Below are positions 34,850 through 45,245 of a stretch of DNA of 64,000 nt, piece after piece. Every line of letters begins with the position of its first letter. The first letter of the stretch is position 1. Where the stretch lies: the NCBI GenBank assembly GCA_029204225.1, contig CM055103.1, positions 55,613,885-55,677,884 on the forward strand, read 5' to 3'. The notes under the pieces were generated by a model. It saw only the letters and a program-made list of their open reading frames with translations. It was not told where the DNA came from and did not search any database. Position numbers and translations under genes: made by a program. The stretch comes from Diphasiastrum complanatum. Its lineage: Eukaryota; Streptophyta; Lycopodiopsida; Lycopodiales; Lycopodiaceae.

Positions 34850-35200
34850 TTCCATGAGTGATTTCCACATGGAAGCTGAAGGATGGCAAAGCATTTGTGT
34901 CAACATTTTGAATACTCAGATCGGCCATGTGTCCGAAGCTCAAACATCCAAGGAAGTCTGGGACATCTTGAGCACATTATACGAAGTGCGAGATATAGCT
35001 TTCAAGCTAGATCTCAGGAAAACATTTTACTCCCTCAAGATGACAAATGGTGATTCCCTGCAGAATCACATCAACCAGTTCAAGAACCTATTGAAGCAAA
35101 TGGCCGTTGTCCCTACAGTACCAACAAGTACGTTCACCTTGGCGACAATAGCACACAAGATATTAAAGGTGAAGGTACTGTAAGATTAAGCTTTGGAAAT
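34850..35200 (+). pseudogene. Copia gag fragment of an internally deleted copy
   Basis: Reads NILNTQIGHVSEAQTSKEVW, DILSTLYEVRDIAFKLDLRK, NHINQFKNLLKQMAV, nearly the same wording as the gag at 20310. The gag then jumps to the spacer before integrase (about 35120), so the zinc knuckle and protease are deleted. The start of gag is missing. Confidence 0.85.
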
Positions 35201-35697
35201 GATCAGTCTAAGCTACTTTCTAAAGTTCTGTATGTACCCAATCTGTCTACAAATTTGCTCTCTGTAAACAAAATCACAGATCTAAAACATAAAGCAGATT
35301 TCGAGTATGATCAATGCAAAGTAGTTGATAGGACAGACAAGATCCTAGCACTTGAAAAGAGGCATGATACTTGTATAGATTGAGTCATTGCTTTTCTGCC
35401 TCTAGTCAGGTGCTCAATACTTCTATTCAAGCAAATAAAAGTTTACTTTGGCATTATAGACTTGGTCACTTGAATCATGCTTCTGTACAACAAATGTCTA
35501 AACATTCTATTGTTCTTGATCTAGACTATTATGATAATAAAGTCGAATTACCTGTCTGTCAAGACTGTTTAGTTGGTAAACAGACTAGGAAACTATTTAG
35601 ATCAAGCCATCAGCATACTGATAGAGGATTGTTAGATGTTGTACATACAGACATTTGTGGCCCGATGCAGAATCCTTCTTTGAAGGATGCAATTTCA
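35201..35697 (+). pseudogene. Copia integrase N-terminal fragment of the same deleted copy
   Basis: YRLSHCFSASSQVLNTS, LLWHYRLGHLNHASVQQMSK, CQDCLVGKQTRKLF and VVHTDICGPMQNPS, matching the 19428-19130 piece of the minus-strand element. Here the first catalytic Asp is kept. Sequence stops at ...SLKDA and changes frame at about 35690. Confidence 0.88.
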
Positions 35698-35905
35698 TAA
35701 CTTTTGTTGATGAATTCTCCACCATGGACCAGTGCATCTGCTATGGAGAAGTCAACAATGACAATCTTTATCAGCTCAGTGGATATTCTGATGCAAGTTG
35801 GGGAGGAGACGTAGACAATCGTAAGTCCACATCTAGATTTACATTCTTCTTCAACGACGATCCTATCTCATGGAACAGTCGTAAGCAAACCTCAATCACT
35901 TGTTA
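35698..35905 (+). pseudogene. Copia RNase H fragment of the same deleted copy
   Basis: After a few integrase residues (FITFVDEFS) the frame joins directly to MDQCICYGEVNNDNLYQLSG and YSDASWGGDVDNRKSTS. About 1.5 kb of integrase and RT has been deleted compared with the 16740-19428 element. Ends ISWNSRKQTSITC and a stop. Confidence 0.88.
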
Positions 35906-36455
35906 GCTTTTAGATTCACCTTAAAAAAATATGATATCCTTGTTGATCCTTGGGATTATTAGTAGAATTGCCCAAGTGCATTAATAACTTCCAAGTATTG
36001 CTTGTCATGATAGGCAAATGGCATGGCTGTCCTCAAGAATAAGTCTTTTGGAATAATTGCTCACATAATCATTACAGGGCTAGGCTTGTTTCACACCACT
36101 ACAGTTGTACAAGTTATAGCATGCAATAAGTAATAGATTATTCATATTTTCTCTTTCTACAACTTGAATCCTAGAGAAAATTTACAGAGTTGAGGTGGAA
36201 ATCAATGAAAAGAATGTGAGTAGCAAATTATTTTTTTGAGTGGCAAAATCAAAGAGTATTCATTCTCATCTCAAAATGATTAGTACATGAATTAGAAGAC
36301 AAGGGTGGCAAGATTGGGGTAATGTCAAAAGGCCCTTTTCTTGAAGACACTTGAGAGTCTTTACCGATGTGAAAGCTCACCTCCAAAGGTATTAGAGAGG
36401 GCCTAGGGCAAGGTCCAAGGAATATTGTATTCTCGATCGTGCAAGAAAGGGGAAA
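35906..36455. other. Intergenic, nothing recognised
   Basis: No motif-bearing frame. No LTR end is visible after the copia fragment. Confidence 0.5.
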
Positions 36456-36477
36456 GGGGGGGGGGGGGGGGGGGGGG
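36456..36477 (+). repeat. Poly-G run (22 G)
   Basis: Twenty-two consecutive G; the frames crossing it encode poly-Gly or poly-Pro by chance. Confidence 0.9.
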
Positions 36478-36932
36478 CTACTTAAAGGAATGCACCTCAT
36501 GTGCATTTGCACTCATGGACCCACCCCATTCAAAAGGATGGATGGAAGTAACGTGGAGAAAACATATCTCCCATCCCATTTAATGGTGATGGCCGATAGG
36601 GGGTTTATGGGAAAGGACATCTCTCCCGCCTTTGGATGGGGTGGGGCCAATGCCGAGAGGCAATGCAGATGCCTGTGCGATGCACTCTCTAATGAAAGCC
36701 GCAAGCATGTTCCTGCGCTCATCCAACAATCCAAAACGATTACAAGGATGCATCCAAAAACTATTGATTGTGATAGAGTATTTTGCATCGTTGGATGAGG
36801 GTGGGGCCTGGAGGCACAGTGAGAGTCGGCTATGAATGCCCTATTTACGGGACCAAAGTCCAAGGCACTTGCATGCCTGCCTCAAAGATCCAAAGGTTTT
36901 GTCCTTATTGATAAAAATTGCCCTTGACTAGC

Positions 36933-36934
<2 letters not shown>
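36478..36934. other. Intergenic, nothing recognised
   Basis: Open frames on both strands (36513-36863 minus, 36439-36798 plus) overlap each other and carry no motif. Composition is somewhat GC-richer than the surroundings. Confidence 0.45.

Positions 36935-37026
<92 letters not shown>
36935..37026 (+). repeat. (GA)n microsatellite, 92 bp
   Basis: Uninterrupted GA dinucleotides, followed by a short GATCTC-rich imperfect repeat (37025-37085). Confidence 0.98.
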
Positions 37027-37029
<3 letters not shown>

Positions 37030-38433
37030 CGATCTCGATCAGAGTGCGAGATCTCTCCATATCACCAGAAAGATCTATCTCGAATCTGCAGAATTATATA
37101 TCTGAGGCTGCTGGGCTTGCTTGCGAAGTTGCCTGATGGACATGGAGTGGTGGGACCTTTTTGCTGTTGGCAACCATAAAACAAATGAGACCTTAGCCGC
37201 TCGCAAATGAGACCCATAAAACAATGGATTGTAATTTTTGGGCCTGGAATCGCTAATGTGCTCTCGGAATATTTTGATGCCAGCCTGATGGAAAAGTTGC
37301 TACCCTTTCACTCAAGGCCAGAAAAACGCAGAAAGAAACCTGTAATTGTGATTTTTTGAAAAAAAAATTAGCTGAAAACTTACCCAGGAACTACTTACAC
37401 AGTAACATTCTGAAAAGCCTGCAGCTCTTTCACTAGAGCTGGAAAAACATTGTGAAACTTAGAAGAAAAAGTAGCTGAAAATGTCCCGTTAACTACCTAC
37501 GCAGTGCGAAACTAGTAAGTACATTATTAATTTCAACAATTATTGGCTTGTCAGAGATGATCAGTCTTTTGCGAGCGCTGCAATCTTGATTTTATTGCAC
37601 TCAGATTTTTCCCTTGGCTCGGAAAGACACTCTTTAGGTGGGACAATGCGTCGGCCTACTTTGCTCTAGCATCGTCTTCTGCAGCCTGCTGCTGCCTACT
37701 TGAACTCCTGCAATCGAATGGGGACCCGGCCGACCGGGGTGGCAGGTGCGTCGTTTGTCAATCTAGATTCCTTAATATCTCCGATACGGGTTAATTATTT
37801 GTGCCTTTTTTAAGTTTTGTGTGGTTTTTGTGCACGATATTAATTCTTGAAGATTGTAGCGCTTGACGACACATCTTGTCACAGATTCACAAATGAGATT
37901 TTCAATTATTTATTTATAGTTTTGTGAGCACGTTCTTCGTTATTGACGATTATAAGCGCATAACAACATCGTATACTAGATTCATGAATGATATTTGCAA
38001 GTACGTTTTCCTCTTTTATAACTATTATCTAGTTCTGAGAAGTTAGCTATATCTGATCTTTGTTATTAGAAGCCAGAAAGGCTCAAGCGTATCTTAAAGT
38101 GCATCACCTCTTCATTGATGACTGTTCCGTCAGTATGCTCGTGCATGGTGCGCTTTATTGAGGACTATATCCGTGCTCTGGACTCTGGAGAATCGTATTT
38201 GTACTTCTCAAAACTCCCTGTTCTCATTTTCACTTTTGTATCAGACGGTAGACCAAGCTGTCCACAATCTTTTTATAGACGAGCATCGTATGAATACTCC
38301 AGCAGCGGTAATAGGCAATCTCACGTCCTCAATATTAGAGAGCGAAATGATTGTGTGTCTCCACGTACAACCTCAACGGTTGTCGATTCCGCGCATATCT
38401 GTCCAGAGGATCGTCTGAATGATCTTCTTGCAG
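37027..38433 (+). other. Upstream region of the EXO70 gene, possible 5' UTR exon and intron
   Basis: Between 37640 and 37750 there is a Cys/Leu-rich, GC-richer patch ending GGTGGCAG/GTGCGT, a fair splice donor. A good acceptor TTCTTGCAG ends at 38433, directly before in-frame EXO70 sequence. A 5' exon joined across about 0.7 kb is possible but not provable from sequence alone. Confidence 0.35.
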
Positions 38434-38470
38434 GAGTATTCAGGCAAACAGAAAGTCTGCCCAGAAGATT

Positions 38471-40486
38471 ATGCATGAATCAAACGGGTACGAGAGCGTT
38501 CTGTCAGCGGTTCAACTATCTGGAAACAGCTGCCTGATTATGATACATGACACGCAAAATAAACTTTCCAATTTTAAAGATCGTGTTTCTGGCATCGACG
38601 GCATGTTGCCTAGGAATCTCGAGGCTAAAGAGTTGCCAACAGAAGTGAGTCCAGAATCAAAGACAGCTCTGGAACTAACCGAAGAAGTATTATTGAAACT
38701 GGAAACTGTGTTTCTAGAGAACACTTCTCGGACTATGATCTTTGATTCCTCCTCGGATGAGGGGACAAAGTACCTAGGAGCTGTGGATGAAATGCAAAAT
38801 ACCATCGCATTCTTGTCTCTTACAGAGAGCAATATAACGGAAAATCGTGCCCAGAATATCCTCCAAGTAGCAATGTTACGTCTACAGGAAGAGTTCCGCC
38901 ATTTGCTGGCTACGCACAGCCAACCTTTGGATCCTGACTTAATTGCTGACCATTTAGATAGCTCATTGAGCTTGAATCCTGAGAAGGCTACCGATCTGGA
39001 ATCCCAGAGCTCTTTGGAAGTGTCTATAACTTCGAACTACCATGAACTTTCAGAAGATGTAGATTCTCAAAGTTCAGGTGAAGAAGAAGAAAAGAATGTA
39101 CCAGTAGCCGAACCTCTGACAGACCGTATTATCGACCTCCTTCCTCCAGAAGTCGTGAAAAATCTGCATGAAATAGCACAGAGAATGGTTTCGGCAGGCT
39201 TTCAGAGAGAATGCTGTCAGGTCTATGGCAGCGCAAGAAAATCTGTGCTGGAAGAGAGTTTAGGTAGATTAGGATTCGAAAAACTAAGCATTGACGAGGT
39301 GCACAAGATGACGTGGGAAGCTTTGGAAGTCAGGATTAGGAAGTGGATTCAGACCTTGAATGTTGGTGTAAAGGTTCTTTATGCTGGTGAACGTCAGCTT
39401 TGCGAAAATATATTTAACGAACAGGGATTAGCAGAGAGTTGTTTTGCGGAGATCTCAAGAGCTTCAATTACACATCTTCTGAATTTTGGGGAAGCTATAG
39501 CTGTTAGCCGGACTTCCCCAGAGAAACTCTTCAAGGTATTGGATATGTATGAAACTCTGCGGGATCTCGTAGCGGATCTTTCTGCCATCTTTTCTGGGGA
39601 ATCATTTGCTGGAGTGAGAGAGGAAGTGTCAGGAATTTTATCGCGCCTGGGTCAGACAGCAAAGAGAACCTTCGCAGAATTTGGAAATGCAATATCCAGA
39701 GATACATCGAGGGTGCCTGTTCCTGGAGGTGCAGTTCATCCTCTTACCCGCTACGTGATGAATTACGCCAGTTTCCTGTTTGATTATGCTGACACTTTGA
39801 AGCAACTTTTTGCTGACGACACTGATATGCCGGAATTTCAAGGCGATGGAGAGAGGATTTCCATGCATGATAACCTATCGCCTTTGGCACTGCACAGCAT
39901 TCGGATAACACATGTTTTGCAGAGCAATTTGGATGAAAAATCGAAGCTCTATAAAGATCATGCGCTCACATATCTTTTCCTAATGAACAATGTACGCTAC
40001 ATTGTCCAGAAAGTGAAAGACTCAGATTTGTTGCGGGCACTTTTAGGAGATGATTGGCTGCGAAAGCACACTAGCCTAGTTAGGAAGTACGCTACAGATT
40101 ACCAGAGGTCGGCTTGGAATGTAGTTCTTGCATGTCTCAAAGATGAAGGTATTCGCGCAAGCGGCAGCTTCTCCAATGGTGTTTCAAAGGCTGTACTAAA
40201 AGAAAGATTTAAAAGTTTCAATGCCGCATTTGAGGATATTCTCAAGGCACAATCAAGCTGGTTGGTTCCAGATTCTCAGCTTCGGCTTGAGTTACGCATC
40301 TCTATTGCTGAAAAACTCCTTCCTGCATATCGTTCCTTTCTTGGCAGATATAGAATGTATTTGGAGAGCGAGAAACATTCTGAGAAGTATATCAAATACA
40401 CACCTGAAGACCTTGAAGCTCGTCTTAATGATTTCTTTGAGGGAAGAACGAGTTCAAGTCACAGATTCAAATCCACGAATATTTGA
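38471..40486 (+). CDS. EXO70 family exocyst complex subunit
   Basis: A 671-residue single-exon frame of normal EXO70 length. EXO70 binds plasma-membrane phosphoinositides and helps the exocyst tether secretory vesicles. The N-terminal rod is helical (LRLQEEFRHLLATHSQPLD matches the family's LxxEFxxLL segment). A Ser/Glu linker follows (SSGEEEEKNVP), then the Exo70 C-terminal domain: SAGFQRECCQVYGSARKSVL, EALEVRIRKWIQTL, GERQLCENIF, LLNFGEAIAVSRTSPEKLF, VHPLTRYVMNYASFLFDY, LTYLFLMNNVRYIVQKV, LLGDDWLRKH, LKERFKSFNAAFEDI and the end signature EKYIKYTPEDLEARLNDFFE. The codons from 38435 stay in frame back to a TGA at 38420, so the true start may be ATG 38471 or an upstream spliced exon entering at 38434. 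Long single-exon form is usual for many plant EXO70 clades; I did not assign the clade. Confidence 0.95.
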   Translation: MHESNGYESVLSAVQLSGNSCLIMIHDTQNKLSNFKDRVSGIDGMLPRNLEAKELPTEVSPESKTALELTEEVLLKLETVFLENTSRTMIFDSSSDEGTKYLGAVDEMQNTIAFLSLTESNITENRAQNILQVAMLRLQEEFRHLLATHSQPLDPDLIADHLDSSLSLNPEKATDLESQSSLEVSITSNYHELSEDVDSQSSGEEEEKNVPVAEPLTDRIIDLLPPEVVKNLHEIAQRMVSAGFQRECCQVYGSARKSVLEESLGRLGFEKLSIDEVHKMTWEALEVRIRKWIQTLNVGVKVLYAGERQLCENIFNEQGLAESCFAEISRASITHLLNFGEAIAVSRTSPEKLFKVLDMYETLRDLVADLSAIFSGESFAGVREEVSGILSRLGQTAKRTFAEFGNAISRDTSRVPVPGGAVHPLTRYVMNYASFLFDYADTLKQLFADDTDMPEFQGDGERISMHDNLSPLALHSIRITHVLQSNLDEKSKLYKDHALTYLFLMNNVRYIVQKVKDSDLLRALLGDDWLRKHTSLVRKYATDYQRSAWNVVLACLKDEGIRASGSFSNGVSKAVLKERFKSFNAAFEDILKAQSSWLVPDSQLRLELRISIAEKLLPAYRSFLGRYRMYLESEKHSEKYIKYTPEDLEARLNDFFEGRTSSSHRFKSTNI

Positions 40487-41699
40487 GCTTGTTCTAAAAA
40501 TATTCCTATATTCGTTACTTTATTTTTCTGTAGATTTGTTGCTTCCCATACTCATTAACTGTATTATTTCGACATTTTCAATATTGTCACGTTAAGATGC
40601 CACACTCAAAGGCTTAAATGAGCAGCTTGGGAATTTGCTACACAGATGCTTTTGGGGGCCCCAATGTAACGCATGATTGATGCACTTTCCAACAATCTGC
40701 TTCACACCATATCTTACTCTCCATATGACCGAAAATAATTGTCGGCATGGCAAAAATGAGGTTGAGTGTCAAGACTCTGTGCAGATTGCATAAAATTGAA
40801 GGCTGCACACCTTTTTGTTGTGGTCAATTACCATTCTAGAGTAAAACATAGATACATTTTTCTGAAAGCATTTCCAAGGACCTTGGGGTTGTCAGGGACG
40901 AGCATATCTGCAGTGTTGTCATTATTTCGGGTCACTCAGGAAAGGGGGCAGATTGGTGCCTTAGGATGAATTGTGATCTTTTCTTCAGTAGTGCCAGGGC
41001 AACTCAAGCAGCTCTGGCTGGACTATTTTTTGGTGATCAGTAATTACAAAGACAGATATTTTCTTCAGCTCATCTGCGGTGAAAATGTTGGACCAATTAT
41101 TGAACAATCAGATTCTGGTACGAGCATCCTGGCTTTTGTAAAGCTCTTTCAAAGTTTTGTATCATCTTGGTTATCTACCTCATCGTTCAGAGAGGAAAAG
41201 CTAGCTTAATCTAAATGTTAAAGCAGACCAAAGAACAAAAGCATAGAACAATGTCTTAATCTTTGTAAATGGACACAGATTTCAGTTTCATCTTTGTCAT
41301 GGCCCTGTTTGAATCATTACCCATCCATACATTTTAGCACCAAGATGGATTAGAATGATATTGTGTGAGCTATTATTGCTTTTGTATATAGAAAAATGTA
41401 GAAATTTTAGCTAATAGCTAGTTCCAAGGAAGCTTTTTAATTTCGTACATTGGTGAGGTGTTCTACCTCTATTTAATGTTCAATCAAATTCTTCACATGT
41501 TTGAGAATTGTTGTTTCAAGACGTATTGATTTGCCTTTTTCATGAAATTGATTTTTTGTTGTTGGTCATGGTTAAGGATCAATTTATCATTCATATGGCC
41601 AACACACCATTGTTTGAAATAAGTAGATGCAATGTTGAACTTTGGATTTACTAGGTTGAATATTTTCGTAATCATGTGGCACATAGTGTTGGAAACTCC
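40487..41699 (+). other. 3' flank of the EXO70 gene
   Basis: Presumably 3' UTR followed by intergenic DNA. No second gene recognised; open frames here lack motifs. Confidence 0.5.
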
Positions 41700-42260
41700 C
41701 TTGGGAAGGTTCCTCGATGCATTTGCGACGCCTATCGAATCGAATCAGGATGGTGAGTCGAACGACTCGACTCATTCTACTTGATTCTGACTTTCCCCCC
41801 TCGTTAGAATCGATAGGGTTGATCCACAGACAAAGTCTAAAAACTGTTAGTTTCGAAAGTGGCAGACAATTCAGACAATTATATACGAGAGTCTTATCAA
41901 ATAGAACGAAAAATCAGCATAGCATACATTCACACTGACATAATTCTGAACGCAATAAGACAATGAATTGATTCTGAAAGTAAAGAATACAAGTTAGGTG
42001 AAAAGGCGAGCACAAGACAACTATAGTGATAACCACATACTTGAATCTAGCTCTAGTTCTATAACAGCTTCGATGATGCGAAGATCAGTCGATAGCTTAT
42101 TCCGACTCTTTGTTTGAATGTAATCAATGCAATATTTAACATCTACTGTGTCTGCTTATTCATTACAATGATCATCTGATTCCGAATGCTTGCTTAATCA
42201 ATTGCTTCATATATGAAGCTGTACATTTTAATCGGACATATATACAAATGTATAGAGACA
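41700..42260 (-). mobile_element. Possible copia-type LTR relic
   Basis: Blocks CGACTCGACTCATTC (41766) and TCTGAACGCAATAAGACAATGAATTG (about 41946) recur in or near LTR sequences at 52400-52500 and 16410-16440. No clean TG...CA borders, so boundaries are approximate. Confidence 0.35.
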
Positions 42261-42804
42261 TTGAGATGTGCCATCTCAGGTCAGTGGCGTCGTTACCAGG
42301 GATAGTTCTATTGTCTCTCTTTTTTGCTTGCATTTTTTTGCCTTTTGATGTTGGGAGCTAGAAGGCTTGGTTTTGGTTGAATTGGTGTGAATGGAACTAG
42401 TATCGGAAGCCTAGTGACAATAATTTTGATGAAGAATTTGCATTGTAAATATTTTAGATAATTATTTTGATTTGTGATTTAAAAAAATTTCAATGCAAAT
42501 ACTTTAGTATTTTGTTGTTTTATTTTGGTAGAGTATGACAATATGCAATTTTCTATTTATTTTGTAAAGCAAAAAGTGTGACAAAGAGAGAAAAGAAAGC
42601 AATGTTTATAATGATGTGAGTGTTCTTGCAAGTATTTTGTGTGATATAGATGGGTTGCCCTTTTAAAAAAAAGTTGTGTTTATTTTAACTTATGTCATGA
42701 TATCCAAAACAATTGTAATTAGCAATTACATGATTTTGGATGATTTGATAGCTTCAGAAACCAATGTAGCAATATATTTAAATGATATTTTGAGCATATT
42801 AAGT
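42261..42804. other. Start of an AT-rich island, nothing recognised
   Basis: From about 42400 the sequence becomes markedly A+T-rich, continuing to about 45700. No gene seen in this part. Confidence 0.5.
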
Positions 42805-42894
42805 TATATGGAGACAACCTTTTTAGTGATAATTTATATGGAGACAAACTTTTTAGCAATAAGGTATATGTAGATAGACTTTTTAGCGATAAAT
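42805..42894 (+). repeat. Three tandem copies of a 30-bp unit
   Basis: TATATG(G/T)AGA(C/T)A(A/G)(A/C)CTTTTTAGYRATAA starts at 42805, 42835 and 42865 with exact 30-base spacing. Confidence 0.85.
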
Positions 42895-43699
42895 ATCAGT
42901 TTTTATTGAAATAAGTCATAAAAAATTGAATATAATTGTAACAATGATGCCATAAAATTGAACTATAAGCTAATTTAACAAAATTCTATTTGTAAAAATT
43001 GTATGATTAATATTTATTCATAATCATATGTAAGACTTGCATAATAATTATCTATAACAACTTATTTGAAATTTACTTACTAAACATTGTTTAGTTTTAG
43101 ATGTGCCAAAATCATAAAAAACTTAATATTAAATGTTTGTAAACTTAATATAAATTTAAAAACCATTTTGAGATACAAGCTTTTTTTAGAGTGCTTCTAA
43201 ATATTGTGATATTTTTAACAATAAATAAATAGTTAGACAATTATAAGTATTTCAATGTATGTCGATAATTTGTAGTAAAATTATAAAATACAATCATAAA
43301 TATTCTGTTGTCTCAATCGTTTTTTCTCGCATAATATTTTGAAATATATTAAAAATTTAATCTATTTTTTAGTTATATTTTGAATATTCAAACTAAAACG
43401 TTTCTTATTTTAAGAAATATGAATTAAAAACAAAATTAATTATCAAAAGAACTTTGTTATATTATAAATAAACATTTGATCTAAATTGTAATATTTGATA
43501 TTAGATTAATGTATCAGATAATATATTAAATAATTTAACACAAAATTTTATAAAAGCATGAAATTATATGTAATTTATATTATATCATACTTTGATTTTA
43601 ATGAGAATAGATTTGAAATATCTAAAAATAAAAATGTCATTCCATCTTGTGTAATTTGAAACTTATTTATTTAAAAATATAGACATGAATTCAATAATA
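42895..43699. other. AT-rich DNA without recognisable features
   Basis: Very A+T-rich, many short homopolymers, no frame with a motif on either strand. Confidence 0.5.
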
Positions 43700-44075
43700 T
43701 AAATAAACAGTTGAATTTGTTATATTTTTTTAAAAACGAATACTTTTTTGATTGACTTGAATTACACTCTAAAATATTATATCTTTTATATGTTTTTGTT
43801 TTATAAAAATTTATGTAGAATGTTTCTAGTCTAATTGTTTTATTTTTACAGTTCACAATTTCTGATATTTCTTTTCTAAAGTATTTTTCAAAAGGAATAA
43901 AATAGATATATCTTTTAACATTTTTTTTGACAATTTTTTTTTTTTTGTGTTGTGATACTTTTTTTGTAAGTTTTTTGTTTGTCCGATATAGATTCTATTA
44001 TAAATTAAAAATTCTATCTTGTATATAAGTATTCGGTTTTTATGTCTTTTGTCTTTGTTTTTGCTACTGAACTTG
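43700..44075 (-). pseudogene. GIY-YIG endonuclease-like fragment
   Basis: The minus-strand frame from 44075 reads KNRILIYKIEFLIYNRIYIG followed by QTKNLQKKYHNTKKK. This fits the GIY-YIG nuclease pattern: (G)IY, ten residues, YIG, then the N-L-x-K-R-x-x-x-H helix. Gly of the first triad is Leu, and the catalytic Arg position reads Lys. After a frameshift the next frame gives RYNILECNSSQSKKYSFLKK and YNKFN, similar to the ILExC...WIxxYN end of such domains. A good splice acceptor (TTTTTTGTAG) precedes the fragment at 44076-44085. GIY-YIG enzymes cut DNA in homing, repair or mobile elements. The copy is broken and its source gene is unknown. Confidence 0.5.
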
Positions 44076-44172
44076 CTACAAAAAAACATGTTCATAATTA
44101 GTAAATGCTTTTAAAAAAGATTGTTTTAAATACTATATATATCTAGTAAACAATTATATTGATTATGATTAC

Positions 44173-44241
44173 CTTTATTGTTCTTATTCTTGTTATTGAT
44201 GTTGATGCTTGATCAATTTTTTCGTCAGTAGATATTAAAAT
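44173..44241 (-). pseudogene. Possible 69-base exon of the GIY-YIG-associated gene
   Basis: Minus strand: a T-rich tract ending in ACAAAACAG, then 23 open codons (ILISTDEKIDQAST...) and GTAATC. Its reading phase does not match the neighbouring pieces, so it may be accidental or the gene may have decayed by indels. Confidence 0.25.
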
Positions 44242-44323
44242 CTGTTTTGTAAAATAAAATTGGTCTTTAATAATTGTATATTATATGAATTAATAACATA
44301 TAAAAGTAATATTTGTTGCTTAC

Positions 44324-44699
44324 CAATTTGTTTTTTCTCAATTGGTGGATTTCTTTTTTGAATTGATTTTTCTTCTTGCTTCGTTGTTGATTCAATGGTG
44401 ATTGGTCCTTCTATAATCCACTCTCCAGATTGTGAAAGATCTCCTAATTGTTTTGCAAGAGCTTTACAAATTGAATCCGCTTCAAATCTTGTCAAATCTT
44501 TCCAATCTTGTATTGGAATATTATATCCATAATATAAGCTCCGTATTGTATAATATGATTTATTTATGTGTGATTTCAAATATTTTATTGATGCTCTATT
44601 TGTATTGATAGTCTTTGAAATTTGTATGTTGATTTTTTTCGAAAGATTTTTTACAAATCTTGTGACAATATAGTATTTAAGAAAACTTGATTTTATTGA
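44324..44699 (-). pseudogene. Unidentified coding fragment upstream of the GIY-YIG piece
   Basis: A frame of about 125 codons with coding-like composition in an otherwise AT-rich setting: FVKNLSKKINIQISKTINTN, then IRSLYYGYNIPIQDWKDLTR, FEADSICKALAKQLGDLSQS and GEWIIEGPITIES, ending KKQI at a GTAAGC donor (44323-44318). I do not recognise the family. Position and orientation suggest it belonged to the same gene as the GIY-YIG piece. Confidence 0.4.
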
Positions 44700-44808
44700 C
44701 TATTTGATTTTGATATATATTTATTTTATATAAACGATATATAAAATAAATATATATCAAAATCAAATAGTCAATAAAATCAGATTTTCTTAAATACTAT
44801 ATTGTCAC
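44662..44808. repeat. Near-perfect inverted repeat, 71-bp arms, 5-base loop
   Basis: Arms 44662-44732 and 44738-44808 are reverse complements except at two adjacent positions (44686-44687 against 44783-44784, one of them a G-T pair). Ends are GTGACAATATAG...CTATATTGTCAC. This could be a foldback or MITE-like insertion, or a hairpin RNA source. I see no clear target-site duplication. Confidence 0.93.
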
Positions 44809-44828
44809 CGTTTATATAAAATAGTATA

Positions 44829-45245
44829 TAGGTAATTTTACTTTCAATTGGATTATCCTTGTATTCTTCCTCAAATTTTTTCTTTTTGATTTGTGGTCAT
44901 TGATAAAATCATATAATTCTTCATTGATTTCAAATCCATTTACATAACTTCAAAGATCAACTCCACAAATATTTAGTAGAAACATTTATTTCGTTGTTGG
45001 AAATACTGTTTCCATTTTTCTAACATTGGTCAAAATTGTTTCCGTTTTTAATTTTTAAAAAAACTGTGATTGTAGAACAAATATTAGAATAAAACAATAA
45101 AGGTAATATATATGTAATTGTTTATTTTATATTATGTCAATATTATTAAAAATAAAAATAATCATATGAACTATTAGTTGGATTTATAAATTTTCATAAT
45201 AAATTTACCTCAGTTGTGTAATTAGAGTCTTTAGAAATATCCATG
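44829..45245 (-). pseudogene. 5' coding fragments of the AT-rich gene
   Basis: Minus strand: an ATG-led 12-codon piece (MDISKDSNYTTE, 45248-45213) ends at a GTAAAT donor. Then, after a CACAG acceptor near 45070, frames read LKIKNGNNFDQC and KNGNSISNNEINVSTKY with one stop. Next, in another frame, come LNICGVDL, SYVNGFEINEELYDFINDHK and KFEEEYKDNPIE, up to a GTAAAA donor near 44838. Asn/Lys/Ile-rich composition. Family unknown; a gene model cannot be closed because of stops and frame changes. Confidence 0.35.

Noticed and set aside
38115-38537. Upstream 140-residue protein overlapping the EXO70 start
   Set aside because: Different frame from EXO70, Cys/Arg-rich chance composition, no family match.
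42676-42873. Membrane-type small protein
   Set aside because: Made largely of the 30-bp tandem repeat and AT-rich codons; no support.
44173-44241. Confident exon joining the AT-rich gene pieces
   Set aside because: Splice phases of this piece and its neighbours do not agree in any combination I tried, so no intact gene model is claimed.
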